This document shows, piece by piece, positions 7,205-17,236 of a stretch of 64,000 nucleotides of DNA. The number at the start of each line of letters is the position of its first letter. Positions within the stretch are counted from its first letter, which is position 1. Source of the DNA: Burkholderia catarinensis (lineage in GTDB: Bacteria > Pseudomonadota > Gammaproteobacteria > Burkholderiales > Burkholderiaceae); assembly GCF_001883705.2 (NCBI RefSeq), contig NZ_MDEQ02000027.1, positions 29,519 to 93,518 of the forward strand, given 5' to 3'. The position numbers and the translations under genes were made by a program. Below the pieces are notes generated by a model. It made no database searches and was not told the origin of the DNA. It worked only from the letters and a program-made list of their open reading frames with translations.

Positions 7205-8302
7205 TCAGGTCAGCGACGTATCGACGATGCGGCGTGGTGTTTCGAGATATTCCTTCGACTGCATCTCGACGATTCGCGAGACCGTTCGCGCAAACTCGTT
7301 GGCCATCGGGCCTTCGACGTACAACTGCTCCGCCGGCACCGCAGCCGACATCAGCAGCTTGACCTTGTGGTCGTACAGCACGTCGATGAGCCACGTGAAG
7401 CGGCGCGCCTCGGACGCCATCCGCGGCGACATCTGCGGCACCTCGGACAGCACGATCGCGTGGAAGCGGCTGGCAAGTTCGAGATAGTCGTTCTGCGATC
7501 GCGGGCCGCCGCACAGCGTCGCGAAGTCGAACCACACGACGCCGTCCGCCTTGCGCAGCGCCTTCAGCTCGCGTTTCTCGATATGCAGGATCGGACTTTC
7601 GTCGGGTACCGCGGCGAGCTGCGCGAATGCATGGCGCAGTTCGCGATCGGCGTCCGCGCCGAGCGGCGTGAGATACATCTTCACCTGCGCGAGCGTGCGC
7701 TGGCGATAATCGACGCCCGCGTCGACGTTGAGCACGTCGAGCTTGTCCTTGATCAGCGCGATCGCCGGCAGCATGCGGTCGCGATGCAGGCCGTCCGGAT
7801 ACAGGTCGTCGGGATCGTAGTTGGACGTCATCACGAACTGCACGCCGTTATTGAACAAGCGGTCGAGCAGACGGTACAGGATCATCGCATCGGCAATGTC
7901 CGACACGTGGAACTCGTCGAAGCAGATCAGCCGGTAGCGCTTCGCGATGCGCCGCGCGAGCTCGTCGAGCGGATCGGCCTGCCCCTTCAGTTCCTCGAGT
8001 TCGCGGTGCACTTCGCGCATGAATTCGTGGAAATGCAGGCGCGTCTTGCGCTGCACGGGCACGACCGCGTAGAAGGTGTCCATCAGGAAGCTCTTGCCGC
8101 GACCGACGCCGCCCCACAGGTAGACGCCGCGCGGGAGGTCCGGATGAATGATGAGCTTCTTGAATGCGTTCGAGCGGCGCGCCTTGTACTCGACCCACTC
8201 GTCGAAACAGGACTGCAGGCGATCGACGGCCGCGCGCTGCGCGGGATCGGACTGATAGCCGCGCGTGGTCAGTTCGCGCGTGTAGTATTCGGTGACGTTC
8301 AT
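7205..8302 (-). CDS. zapE: Cell-division ATPase ZapE (AFG1-like)
   Basis: A 365-residue AAA+ ATPase of the AFG1/ZapE family. Walker A is GGVGRGKS (residues 64-71) in PRGVYLWGGVGRGKSFLMD. Walker B is ICFDEFHVSDIADA, and the sensor region FVMTSNYDPDDLYPDGL is family-typical. ZapE associates with the FtsZ ring and affects its stability under stress; mitochondrial AFG1 homologues aid turnover of respiratory-complex subunits. I chose the start MNVTEYY because upstream codons run into the lpdA terminator. The gene lies immediately after the 2-oxoglutarate dehydrogenase operon on the same strand but beyond a strong terminator, so it depends on read-through or a promoter inside lpdA. Confidence 0.92.
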   Translation of the reverse strand: MNVTEYYTRELTTRGYQSDPAQRAAVDRLQSCFDEWVEYKARRSNAFKKLIIHPDLPRGVYLWGGVGRGKSFLMDTFYAVVPVQRKTRLHFHEFMREVHRELEELKGQADPLDELARRIAKRYRLICFDEFHVSDIADAMILYRLLDRLFNNGVQFVMTSNYDPDDLYPDGLHRDRMLPAIALIKDKLDVLNVDAGVDYRQRTLAQVKMYLTPLGADADRELRHAFAQLAAVPDESPILHIEKRELKALRKADGVVWFDFATLCGGPRSQNDYLELASRFHAIVLSEVPQMSPRMASEARRFTWLIDVLYDHKVKLLMSAAVPAEQLYVEGPMANEFARTVSRIVEMQSKEYLETPRRIVDTSLT

Positions 8303-8314
8303 CGGGCAAACCGG

Positions 8315-8352
8315 AAAAAACGAAGGCGAGCGGGAAACCCCGCCCGCCTTCG
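8315..8352 (-). terminator. Intrinsic terminator of the odh operon
   Basis: On the minus strand a long GC stem (CGAAGGCG... with ...CGCCTTCG, one mismatch, inner GCGGG/CCCGC) is followed by six U. It lies about 50 bp after the lpdA stop and 13 bp before the zapE start. Confidence 0.88.
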
Positions 8353-8400
8353 TCATGAGACGGCTGCGCCGGCCGACGGCCGGCAGGCGCTACACCGTGC

Positions 8401-9831
8401 TCAGCTGTTCAGCGAGCGCTTGTCGACGGCGAGCGCCGCTTCGCGCATCACTTCCGACATCGACGGGTGCGGATGGCAGATACGGGCGATATCTTCCGAC
8501 GCCGCCTTGAATTCCATCGCCACCACGGCTTCCGCGATCAGGTCCGACGCGTTCGCGGCGATCACGTGCACGCCGAGCAGTTCGTCGGTCTTCGCATCCG
8601 CGATCATCTTCACGAAGCCGTCCGGCGCGTTCATGCCGAGCGCGCGACCGTTGATCGAGAACGGGAACTTGCCCGTCTTGATCTCGCGACCTTCCGCCTT
8701 CAGTTGCTGCTCCGTCTGGCCGACCCACGCGATTTCCGGGTACGTGTAGATCACCCACGGAATGCAGTTGTAGTCGATGTGCGGCTTCTGGCCGTCGATC
8801 ACTTCCGCAACCAGCACGCCTTCGTCTTCCGCCTTGTGCGCGAGCATCGGGCCGCGCACCACGTCGCCGATCGCGTACACGTTCGGCACTGCCGTGCGGC
8901 AATGGTCGTCGACGTCGATGAAGCCGCGCTCGTTCGCCTTCAGGCCGATCGCCTCGAGGCCGAGGTTGTCGGTGTTCGGCACGCGGCCGACCGACACGAT
9001 CAGGCGATCGGCATCGAGCGTCTGCGCGTTGCCGTCCTTGTCCGTGTAGGCAATCGACACGCCGTTCGCGGTCGTCTTCACTTCGCCGATCTTCACGCCG
9101 AGAGTGATGTCGAGGCCCTGCTTCTTGAGCAGCTTGGCTGCTTCCTTCGCGAGCGCTTCGTCTGCTGCGCCGAGGAATGCCGGCAGCGCTTCGAGCACCG
9201 TCACTTCGGCGCCCAGGCGGCGCCACACCGAGCCGAGCTCGAGGCCGATCACGCCTGCGCCGATCACGGCGAGCTTCTTCGGCACCGAGTCGAACGTCAG
9301 CGCGCCTTCGTTGTCCGACACGATCTTGTTGTCGACCGGGATGCCCGGCAGATGACGCGCCTTCGAGCCCGTCGCGATGATCACGTTCTTCGCGGTGACG
9401 ACTTCGGTTTCACCCTCGCCGCTCACTTCGATCTGCACGCCGGCATCGGTCTTGCCGGTGAACTTGCCATGGCCCTTCAGCCAGGTGATCTTGTTCTTCT
9501 TGAACAGGAACTCGATCCCGCTCGTCATCTTCTCGACGATCGCGTCCTTGCGGCCGAGCATCTTCGCGACGTCGATCTTCACGCCGTCGACCGTGATGCC
9601 GTGGTCGGCCAGGTGATGCGACGTGTTCTCGAACTCTTCCGACGATGCGAGCAGCGCCTTCGACGGGATGCAGCCGACGTTCAGGCAGGTGCCGCCGAGC
9701 TTCAGCGCGCCGGCCGGGTTCTTCCACTTTTCGATACAGGCAACGGTCTTGCCCAGCTGCGCGGCGCGAATCGCGGCGATGTAGCCGCCGGGGCCGGCGC
9801 CGATCACGACGACGTCAAATTCCTTGGACAT
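8401..9831 (-). CDS. lpdA: Dihydrolipoamide dehydrogenase (E3) of the 2-oxoglutarate dehydrogenase complex
   Basis: A 476-residue flavoprotein that reoxidises the dihydrolipoyl group of SucB, passing electrons through a redox disulfide and FAD to NAD+. The N-terminal FAD site is VVVIGAGPGGYIAA. The redox-active disulfide is Cys49/Cys54 in GGTCLNVGCIPSK. A second Rossmann motif (AVIGAGVIGLELGSVWRRLG) binds NAD. The C-terminal dimerisation domain carries the active-site histidine in CHPHPSMSEVMREA. Length and all motifs are complete. It is the third gene of the operon after sucA and sucB, with a terminator directly downstream. Burkholderia usually carries further E3 paralogues; position assigns this one to the TCA cycle. 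Confidence 0.96.
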   Translation of the reverse strand: MSKEFDVVVIGAGPGGYIAAIRAAQLGKTVACIEKWKNPAGALKLGGTCLNVGCIPSKALLASSEEFENTSHHLADHGITVDGVKIDVAKMLGRKDAIVEKMTSGIEFLFKKNKITWLKGHGKFTGKTDAGVQIEVSGEGETEVVTAKNVIIATGSKARHLPGIPVDNKIVSDNEGALTFDSVPKKLAVIGAGVIGLELGSVWRRLGAEVTVLEALPAFLGAADEALAKEAAKLLKKQGLDITLGVKIGEVKTTANGVSIAYTDKDGNAQTLDADRLIVSVGRVPNTDNLGLEAIGLKANERGFIDVDDHCRTAVPNVYAIGDVVRGPMLAHKAEDEGVLVAEVIDGQKPHIDYNCIPWVIYTYPEIAWVGQTEQQLKAEGREIKTGKFPFSINGRALGMNAPDGFVKMIADAKTDELLGVHVIAANASDLIAEAVVAMEFKAASEDIARICHPHPSMSEVMREAALAVDKRSLNS

Positions 9832-9853
9832 GGCAATCCTTTCTACTTGTTCG

Positions 9854-9889
9854 TCCGCACGGGCAGCGCGTGTCGCGCCCCCGTGCGGA
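9854..9889 (-). other. Intercistronic hairpin between sucB and lpdA
   Basis: A perfect 10-bp stem TCCGCACGGG (9854-9863) with CCCGTGCGGA (9880-9889) and no U-tract. It may tune stability or relative yield of the E2 and E3 parts of the message. Confidence 0.5.
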
Positions 9890-9914
9890 GCGGGTCAATG
9901 CGGTGAAACTCGGC

Positions 9915-11186
9915 TTACAGGTCGAGCAGCAGGCGTGCCGGATCCTCGAGCGCATCCTTCATCGCGACGAGCGACAGCACGGCTTCGCGGCCGTCGATGA
10001 TCCGGTGGTCGTACGACAGCGCGAGATAGTTGATCGGACGGATCACGATCTGGCCGTTTTCGACGACCGGACGCTCCTTCGTCGCGTGCACGCCGAGGAT
10101 TGCCGACTGCGGCGGGTTGATGATCGGGGTCGACAGCATCGAGCCGAACACGCCGCCGTTCGAGATCGAGAACGTACCGCCCGTCATTTCCTCGATCGAC
10201 AGCTTGCCGTCCTTCGCCTTCTGGCCGAATTCGGCGATCTTCTTTTCGATCTCGGCGAGGCTCAGCTGATCCGCGTTGCGCAGGATCGGCACGACGAGGC
10301 CGCGCGGCGAACCGACCGCGATACCGATGTCGAAGTAGCCGTGATAGACGATGTCGTTACCGTCGATCGACGCGTTCACGAGCGGGAACTTCTTCAGCGC
10401 GTGCACGGCCGCCTTGACGAAGAACGACATGAAGCCGAGCTTCACGCCATGTTCCTTCTCGAACTTGTCCTTGTACTTCGTGCGCAGGTCCATGACCGGC
10501 TGCATGTTGACTTCGTTGAACGTCGTCAGGATCGCGTTGGTCTGCTGCGATTCGAGCAGACGCTCGGCGATACGCGCACGCAGGCGCGACATCGGCACGC
10601 GTTGTTCCGGACGGTCGTTCAGCCACGCCGTCGCCGACGCCGGCACCTTCACTTCCGGCAACGCCGGCTTCGCAGCGGCCTTTGCCGGTGCGGCTGCCGG
10701 AGCGGCCTTCGGTGCGCTGCCCGCGGCCAGCGCGTCGCCCTTCGTGACGCGGCCGTCGCGGCCCGAACCTGCAACGTCGCCCGCCGACAGGCCCTTCTCG
10801 GCCAGCAGCTTCGATGCGGCCGGCGATGCGGTGGCCGACGATGCCGCTGCGGCGACCGGCTGTGCTGCCGGTGCGGCTGCAGCAGGCGCTGCTGCCGGCT
10901 TGACTTCGGCGGCGCCCGCCGCTGCTTCGGCTGCACCTGCCTTCGCTTCGGTATCGATCGTAGCGATCAGCTGATCGGCAACCACCGTGTCACCGTCGTT
11001 CTGCAACACTTGCGCGAGCACGCCCGCTGCCGGCGCCGGCACTTCGAGCACGACCTTGTCGGTCTCGAGTTCGATCAGGATTTCGTCCTGCGCGACTGCT
11101 TCGCCCGGCTTTTTCTTCCACTGCAGCATGGTCGCTTCCGAAACCGACTCCGAAAGCTGGGGGACTTTGACTTCTACGATAGCCAT
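9915..11186 (-). CDS. sucB: Dihydrolipoyllysine-residue succinyltransferase (E2) of 2-oxoglutarate dehydrogenase
   Basis: A 423-residue protein forming the core of the complex; it transfers the succinyl group from lipoyl-lysine to CoA. Domains in order: one lipoyl domain with the lipoylated Lys44 in ETDKVVLEV, an Ala/Pro-rich linker, a peripheral-subunit-binding domain (SKLLAEKGLSAGDVAGSGRDG), a second Ala/Pro linker, and the catalytic acyltransferase domain ending in SYDHRIIDGREAV with the active-site His and Asp. The start MAIVEVKVP is preceded by AGGAAAATCAC; an upstream in-frame ATG would add 36 residues that do not resemble E2. It sits between sucA and lpdA. Confidence 0.96.
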   Translation of the reverse strand: MAIVEVKVPQLSESVSEATMLQWKKKPGEAVAQDEILIELETDKVVLEVPAPAAGVLAQVLQNDGDTVVADQLIATIDTEAKAGAAEAAAGAAEVKPAAAPAAAAPAAQPVAAAASSATASPAASKLLAEKGLSAGDVAGSGRDGRVTKGDALAAGSAPKAAPAAAPAKAAAKPALPEVKVPASATAWLNDRPEQRVPMSRLRARIAERLLESQQTNAILTTFNEVNMQPVMDLRTKYKDKFEKEHGVKLGFMSFFVKAAVHALKKFPLVNASIDGNDIVYHGYFDIGIAVGSPRGLVVPILRNADQLSLAEIEKKIAEFGQKAKDGKLSIEEMTGGTFSISNGGVFGSMLSTPIINPPQSAILGVHATKERPVVENGQIVIRPINYLALSYDHRIIDGREAVLSLVAMKDALEDPARLLLDL

Positions 11187-11279
11187 GTGATTTTCCTGGA
11201 TGCTTAATCTGGGTAATGACGAGGTTCGTGCGATTCCTTCGGCCGATGCGGCGCGCAACGCGCCCGGCGGGCCAAAAGA

Positions 11280-11308
11280 GACGGGAAAGCGCATGGCGCC
11301 TTCCCGTT
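11280..11308 (-). other. Intercistronic hairpin between sucA and sucB
   Basis: ACGGGAA..GCGC and GCGC..TTCCCGT form an interrupted stem in the 135-bp gap directly after the sucA stop. There is no strong U-tract, so full termination is unlikely. It may protect the sucA 3' end or partly attenuate. Confidence 0.45.
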
Positions 11309-11321
11309 TCGCTTCCGTCGG

Positions 11322-14186
11322 TTATTTCGCGATCGATGCGCTCTTCAGGCGGCCGAAAGCACCTTCGATCAGGGCCTTCTGCTGCTCGTAGTGCTTCGCG
11401 TAGTAGCCAACCGCCGGCGAGGCCGAAGCAGGACGGCCGCTGTATGCCAACTTCTGCCCTTCCTTCATGCCTTCCTTCAGATGGTGCTCGACGTAGAACC
11501 AGGGGCCCTGGTTCTGCGGCTCGTCCTGCACCCAGACCACTTCAGTCGCGTTCTCGTACTTCTTCATTTCGGCTTCGAACTGCTTGTGCGCGAACGGATA
11601 CAGCTGCTCGATACGGATGATCGCGACGTCGTTCGCCTTCGCTTCGCGGCGATGTGCGACGAGGTCGTAATACACGCGGCCCGAGCACGCCAGCACGCGC
11701 TTGACCTTCTTCGCGTCGATGCCGCCGTCGACTTCGCCCAGCACCGGCTGGAACGAACCCTTCGCCAGTTCCGACAGGTCCGACACCGCTTCCTTGTGAC
11801 GCAGCAGCGACTTCGGCGTGGCGATGATCAGCGGCTTGCGGAACAGGCGGATCATCTGGCGACGCAGCAGGTGGAAAATCTGCGCCGGCGTCGTCGGCTG
11901 AACGACCTGCATGTTGTGATCCGCGCACAGTTGCAGGAAACGCTCGATACGCGTGGACGAGTGCTCCGGACCCTGGCCTTCATAGCCGTGCGGCAGCAGC
12001 ATCGTGAGGCCCGACACGCGGCCCCACTTCACTTCGCCCGACGAGATGAACTGGTCGATCACGACCTGCGCGCCGTTGACGAAGTCGCCGAACTGCGCTT
12101 CCCACAGCACGAGCGTATTCGGCTCGGCGGTCGAGTAACCGTATTCGAAGCCCAGCACGGCTTCTTCCGACAGCACCGAGTCGATCACCGTGAACTTCGC
12201 CTGGCCTTCCGCGATGTTCTGCAGCGGCACGTACGTGCCGTCGTTCCAGCGCTCGCGGTTCTGGTCGTGCAGCACCGCGTGACGGTGCGTGAACGTGCCG
12301 CGGCCCGAATCCTGACCCGTCAGGCGTACCGAGTAGCCCGATGCGACGAGCGACGCGAACGCGAGGTGCTCGCCCATGCCCCAGTCGAGCGGCTGGTCGC
12401 CACGCGCCATGTTGCGGCGGTCGTTGATCACGCGCTCGACGAGCGGGTGGACCTTGAAGTTTTCCGGGACCGTCGTGATGCGTTCGCCGAGGCGCTTCAG
12501 TTCTGCGAGCGGCACGGCCGTGTCGGCCGCATCCGTCCACTTGCGGTTCAGGAACGGAACCCAGTCGACCGCGTACTTGCTCTTGTAGTTCGACAGGACC
12601 GGGTCGACCGTGTGGTGACCGTCGTCCATCGCCTTGCGGTACGCCTTCACGTAGTTGTCGGCGTCGTCCGCGGCGATCACGCCCTGCTGCACGAGCTTCT
12701 CGGCGTACAGCGCACGGGTGCCCGGGTGCTGCGCGATCTTCTTGTACATCAGCGGCTGCGTGACGGCCGGCGTGTCCTGCTCGTTGTGACCCAGCTTGCG
12801 GAAGCAGACGATGTCGATCACGACATCCTTGTGGAACTGCATCCGGTAGTCGATCGCGATTTGCGTCGCGAGCACGACGGCTTCCGGATCATCGCCGTTC
12901 ACGTGCAGCACCGGCGCCTCGATCATCTTGACGACGTCGGTACAGTACAGCGTCGAGCGCGCGTCGCGCGGGTCGGACGTCGTGAAGCCGATCTGGTTGT
13001 TGATGACGATGTGCAGCGTGCCGTGCGTGCCGTAGCCGCGCGTCTGCGCGAGGTTCAGCGTTTCCATCACGACGCCCTGGCCCGCGAAGGCCGCGTCGCC
13101 GTGGATCTGCACCGGCAGCACCTGCAGGCCGTCTTCGTCGCCACGACGGTCCATCCGCGCCTTTGCGGAACCTTCGACCACCGGGTTCACGATTTCGAGG
13201 TGCGACGGGTTGAACGCGAGCGACAGGTGGACCGGGCCGCCTTCCGTCGACACGTCCGACGAGAAGCCCTTGTGGTACTTCACGTCGCCGGCCGGCAGGT
13301 CGTCGACGTGCTTGCCTTCGAATTCGGCGAACAGGTCGGCCGGCATCTTGCCCAGCGTGTTGACCAGCACGTTCAGACGGCCACGGTGCGCCATGCCGAT
13401 GATGATTTCCTGCACGCCGCTCTTGCCCGCGTGCTGAACGACTTCGTCCATCGCCGCGATGAAGCTTTCACCGCCTTCGAGCGAGAAGCGCTTCTGGCCG
13501 ACGTACTTGGTGTGCAGATAGCGCTCGAGGCCTTCCGATGCCGTCAGGCGATTCAGGATGTGCTTCTTCTTTTCGATCGAGAATTGCGGCGTCGCGCGGG
13601 TCGACTCCAGGCGCTCCTGCCACCAGCGCTTCTGTTCCGGGTCGCTGATGTACATGTACTCGGCGCCGATCGTGCCGCAGTACGTGTCGCGCAGACCCTT
13701 GACGATATCGCGCAGCGAAGCCTGGTCGAAACCGAAATACAGGTTGCTCGCGCTGTACGTCTGATCGAGGTCGCCTTCGGAGAAATCGTAGAACGCGGGT
13801 TCGAGTTCGGGAATGGCGGGACGTTCGCGACGCTTCAGCGGATCGAGATTGGCCCATTGCGAGCCGAGGAAACGATAGGCGCTGATGAGCGACTGAACGT
13901 GGACCTGCTTGCGCGCGGCCGCGAGATTGCTGGTGCTTTCGCGCGGGACGAAGGCATTGGCCTTCGCACGCTCGGCGAACGATTCGACGATCGGGAAGTG
14001 CGCGACGTCATTGGCATTCGAACCGTCCGTTGCAGGCACATTCTGCAGCGCGTCGAAGTACTCTCGCCAGTTTTCTGGCACTGACGCCGGATTGTTGAGG
14101 TATGCATCGTACAGTTCTTCAACGTACGAAGCATTGCCGCCGAACAGATAGGAGTTCAGCTGAAACTGCTTCATTACATCTGACAT
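11322..14186 (-). CDS. sucA: 2-oxoglutarate dehydrogenase E1 component
   Basis: A 954-residue thiamine-diphosphate enzyme catalysing oxidative decarboxylation of 2-oxoglutarate in the TCA cycle and transferring succinyl to the lipoyl group of SucB. The N-terminal segment (NSYLFGGNASYVEELYDAYL) is the complex-binding helix typical of SucA. Hallmarks are IIGMAHRGRLNVLVN, the ThDP/Mg region HGDAAFAGQGVVMETLNL and NNQIGFTT, FRKLGHNEQDTPAVTQP, and the transketolase-like C-terminal half (LLPHGYEGQGPEHSSTRIER). Length matches the family. The ribosome site AAAGGTGAG precedes the ATG, and the gene is first in the operon, so its promoter must lie in the 14187-14450 gap. Confidence 0.97.
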   Translation of the reverse strand: MSDVMKQFQLNSYLFGGNASYVEELYDAYLNNPASVPENWREYFDALQNVPATDGSNANDVAHFPIVESFAERAKANAFVPRESTSNLAAARKQVHVQSLISAYRFLGSQWANLDPLKRRERPAIPELEPAFYDFSEGDLDQTYSASNLYFGFDQASLRDIVKGLRDTYCGTIGAEYMYISDPEQKRWWQERLESTRATPQFSIEKKKHILNRLTASEGLERYLHTKYVGQKRFSLEGGESFIAAMDEVVQHAGKSGVQEIIIGMAHRGRLNVLVNTLGKMPADLFAEFEGKHVDDLPAGDVKYHKGFSSDVSTEGGPVHLSLAFNPSHLEIVNPVVEGSAKARMDRRGDEDGLQVLPVQIHGDAAFAGQGVVMETLNLAQTRGYGTHGTLHIVINNQIGFTTSDPRDARSTLYCTDVVKMIEAPVLHVNGDDPEAVVLATQIAIDYRMQFHKDVVIDIVCFRKLGHNEQDTPAVTQPLMYKKIAQHPGTRALYAEKLVQQGVIAADDADNYVKAYRKAMDDGHHTVDPVLSNYKSKYAVDWVPFLNRKWTDAADTAVPLAELKRLGERITTVPENFKVHPLVERVINDRRNMARGDQPLDWGMGEHLAFASLVASGYSVRLTGQDSGRGTFTHRHAVLHDQNRERWNDGTYVPLQNIAEGQAKFTVIDSVLSEEAVLGFEYGYSTAEPNTLVLWEAQFGDFVNGAQVVIDQFISSGEVKWGRVSGLTMLLPHGYEGQGPEHSSTRIERFLQLCADHNMQVVQPTTPAQIFHLLRRQMIRLFRKPLIIATPKSLLRHKEAVSDLSELAKGSFQPVLGEVDGGIDAKKVKRVLACSGRVYYDLVAHRREAKANDVAIIRIEQLYPFAHKQFEAEMKKYENATEVVWVQDEPQNQGPWFYVEHHLKEGMKEGQKLAYSGRPASASPAVGYYAKHYEQQKALIEGAFGRLKSASIAK

Positions 14187-14450
14187 TTTACGCTCACCTT
14201 TCTTCGAGCTTCTCGAGAAATAGCGGGTTACTCAACCTTCCGCGACACGGCCTGACCGTTTAGCGGATTGCGAATCAAGTCTTGCTTGGAAGGACCTAAA
14301 ACTTGCGTGCGCGCAGCATATCACAGAACCGATACCGAAGCTCACGGCGAAATGCGGCTGAAAGCACCGCGCGGCGGGGTTTTGCCCGATTGCCGCGACC
14401 TCCGGGAACAGTGTTTTGCAGACAATCCGATTGCGCGCCGCGCGGATGCG
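14187..14450 (-). promoter_or_regulatory. Upstream region of the sucA-sucB-lpdA operon
   Basis: A 264-bp non-coding gap between the typA terminator and sucA must contain the odh promoter. A -10-like TATGCT occurs on the minus strand near 14320, but no good -35 accompanies it, so I do not assign a start site. Confidence 0.4.
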
Positions 14451-14478
14451 AAAAAGGCTGCCACGAGGCAGCCTTTTT
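14451..14478 (-). terminator. Intrinsic terminator after typA
   Basis: A perfect 12-bp stem AAAAAGGCTGCC/GGCAGCCTTTTT with a 4-nt loop, U-rich on the minus strand, 28 bp past the typA stop. Confidence 0.92.
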
Positions 14479-14505
14479 CGTCATGCACGGGAACGATCAA
14501 ATCGC

Positions 14506-16332
<1,827 letters not shown>

Positions 16333-16416
16333 AGAAACCTGGAAATCGATTGAACGCGCAAACGCGCCCGCTCGTTTTTCACGGGCGCACGCACATTGCA
16401 GCTTGGAAAGCCACAA

Positions 16417-16422
16417 ATTATA
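16417..16422 (-). promoter_or_regulatory. -10 box of the typA promoter
   Basis: A perfect TATAAT on the minus strand (GTGCTATAATTTG) lies about 85 bp upstream of the typA start. The matching -35 is poor, so only the -10 is claimed. Confidence 0.6.
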
Positions 16423-16594
16423 GCACGTGAGAATGTCGAGAGCTGACGGGTGCAGCGCAACGCAACGAATCGGGCCGCCCCGCCCCCTTCCGGACAGACA
16501 AATCGACCGAATACGCGACCGGCAAGCCGAAAAACCTTATCGAGACAAGGGATTTTTGCCCCGCGAAGCGCGCCCTTTGCCGTTCGATTAACAT

Positions 16595-16623
16595 TTGCCG
16601 CGGCAAGCAACTGTGCCTATACT
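16595..16623 (+). promoter_or_regulatory. Sigma-70 promoter of the marR-efflux locus
   Basis: A -35 TTGCCG (16595-16600) and -10 TATACT (16618-16623) are separated by exactly 17 bp. The predicted start is near 16630, so the 5' leader is about 28 nt long. The candidate operator AGTCAACTATT begins at that start site. Confidence 0.75.
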
Positions 16624-16630
16624 GCTGCCT

Positions 16631-16641
16631 AGTCAACTATT
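16631..16641. promoter_or_regulatory. Candidate MarR operator half-site at the marR start
   Basis: AGTCAACTATT overlaps the predicted transcription start. The core CAACTATT recurs at 17113-17120 and, inverted, at 17148-17155, flanking the end of marR and the start of the efflux genes. This is consistent with autoregulation by the adjacent MarR protein; that link is inference. Confidence 0.5.
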
Positions 16642-16657
16642 GCAGCTTCAGGGTTTT

Positions 16658-17149
16658 ATGTCGGATTCTTCTAACCAATCGCCCGTGTCGCCGCTGTCTT
16701 CATATCAGATGAACGACAGCGTCGGTTATCTGATGTCGCGCGTGAAGTCGGTGATGACCAACCTCGTCACGCAACGCACGCAGGAAGAGCTCGGCATCAC
16801 GGGCACGCAGGCGAGCATGCTGTTCATGATCGCGGTCGGCAAGTGCTCGACGGCCGCCGAGCTGGCGCGCGAATACGGGATCGACGCGAGCGCGGTCACG
16901 CGCCTGCTCGACCGGGTCGAGAAACGCGGCCTGCTGTCTCGCGTCCGCAGCATCGAGGATCGGCGCGTCGTGCGCCTCGAACTGACCGACGAAGGCCGCG
17001 CGCTTGCCGAACGGCTGCCGCCCATTTTCCGCAGCGTGCTCGATCAGGTACTGGACGGGTTTACGCCGGAAGAAGTCGGGTTCCTGAAGAGCATGCTGCG
17101 CCGCATTCTCAGCAACTATTGCGAGACGGGCGCCGGCAGCATCACGTAA
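16658..17149 (+). CDS. MarR-family transcriptional regulator
   Basis: A 163-residue winged-helix repressor. The N-terminal dimerisation helices lead into the HTH (TGTQASMLFMIAVGKCSTAAELAREYGIDASAVTRLLDRVEKRGLL) and the beta-wing with the family motif RVRSIEDRRVVRLELTDEGRAL, then C-terminal helices. The closest known type is the MprA/EmrR group that controls EmrAB pumps. The start MSDSSNQ is chosen over one 21 codons upstream because the latter overlaps the -10 box. It lies 87 bp before the efflux outer-membrane gene on the same strand, so it probably represses the pump operon and itself, with relief by a small aromatic ligand. Confidence 0.9.
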   Translation: MSDSSNQSPVSPLSSYQMNDSVGYLMSRVKSVMTNLVTQRTQEELGITGTQASMLFMIAVGKCSTAAELAREYGIDASAVTRLLDRVEKRGLLSRVRSIEDRRVVRLELTDEGRALAERLPPIFRSVLDQVLDGFTPEEVGFLKSMLRRILSNYCETGAGSIT

Positions 17150-17156
17150 TAGTTGC
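17112..17156. promoter_or_regulatory. Inverted repeat GCAACTATT/AATAGTTGC at the marR-efflux junction
   Basis: GCAACTATT (17112-17120, inside the 3' end of marR) is exactly complementary to AATAGTTGC (17148-17156, spanning the stop codon), 27 bp apart. The core equals the site at the marR promoter. A -35-like TTGACA follows at 17171-17176, but its -10 is poor. It could be an operator for a second promoter or an RNA stem at the marR 3' end. Confidence 0.5.
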
Positions 17157-17236
17157 CATAACAATTACTTTTGACAGATTAATGTAAGGAAATCCTTGCA
17201 GTGTCCATCATTCATTCCGAGTCAGGGATCAGCGCG

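Noticed and set aside
11391..14084. An 897-codon open frame antisense to sucA
   Set aside because: Same shadow effect; sucA has full-length domain evidence and the antisense product has none.
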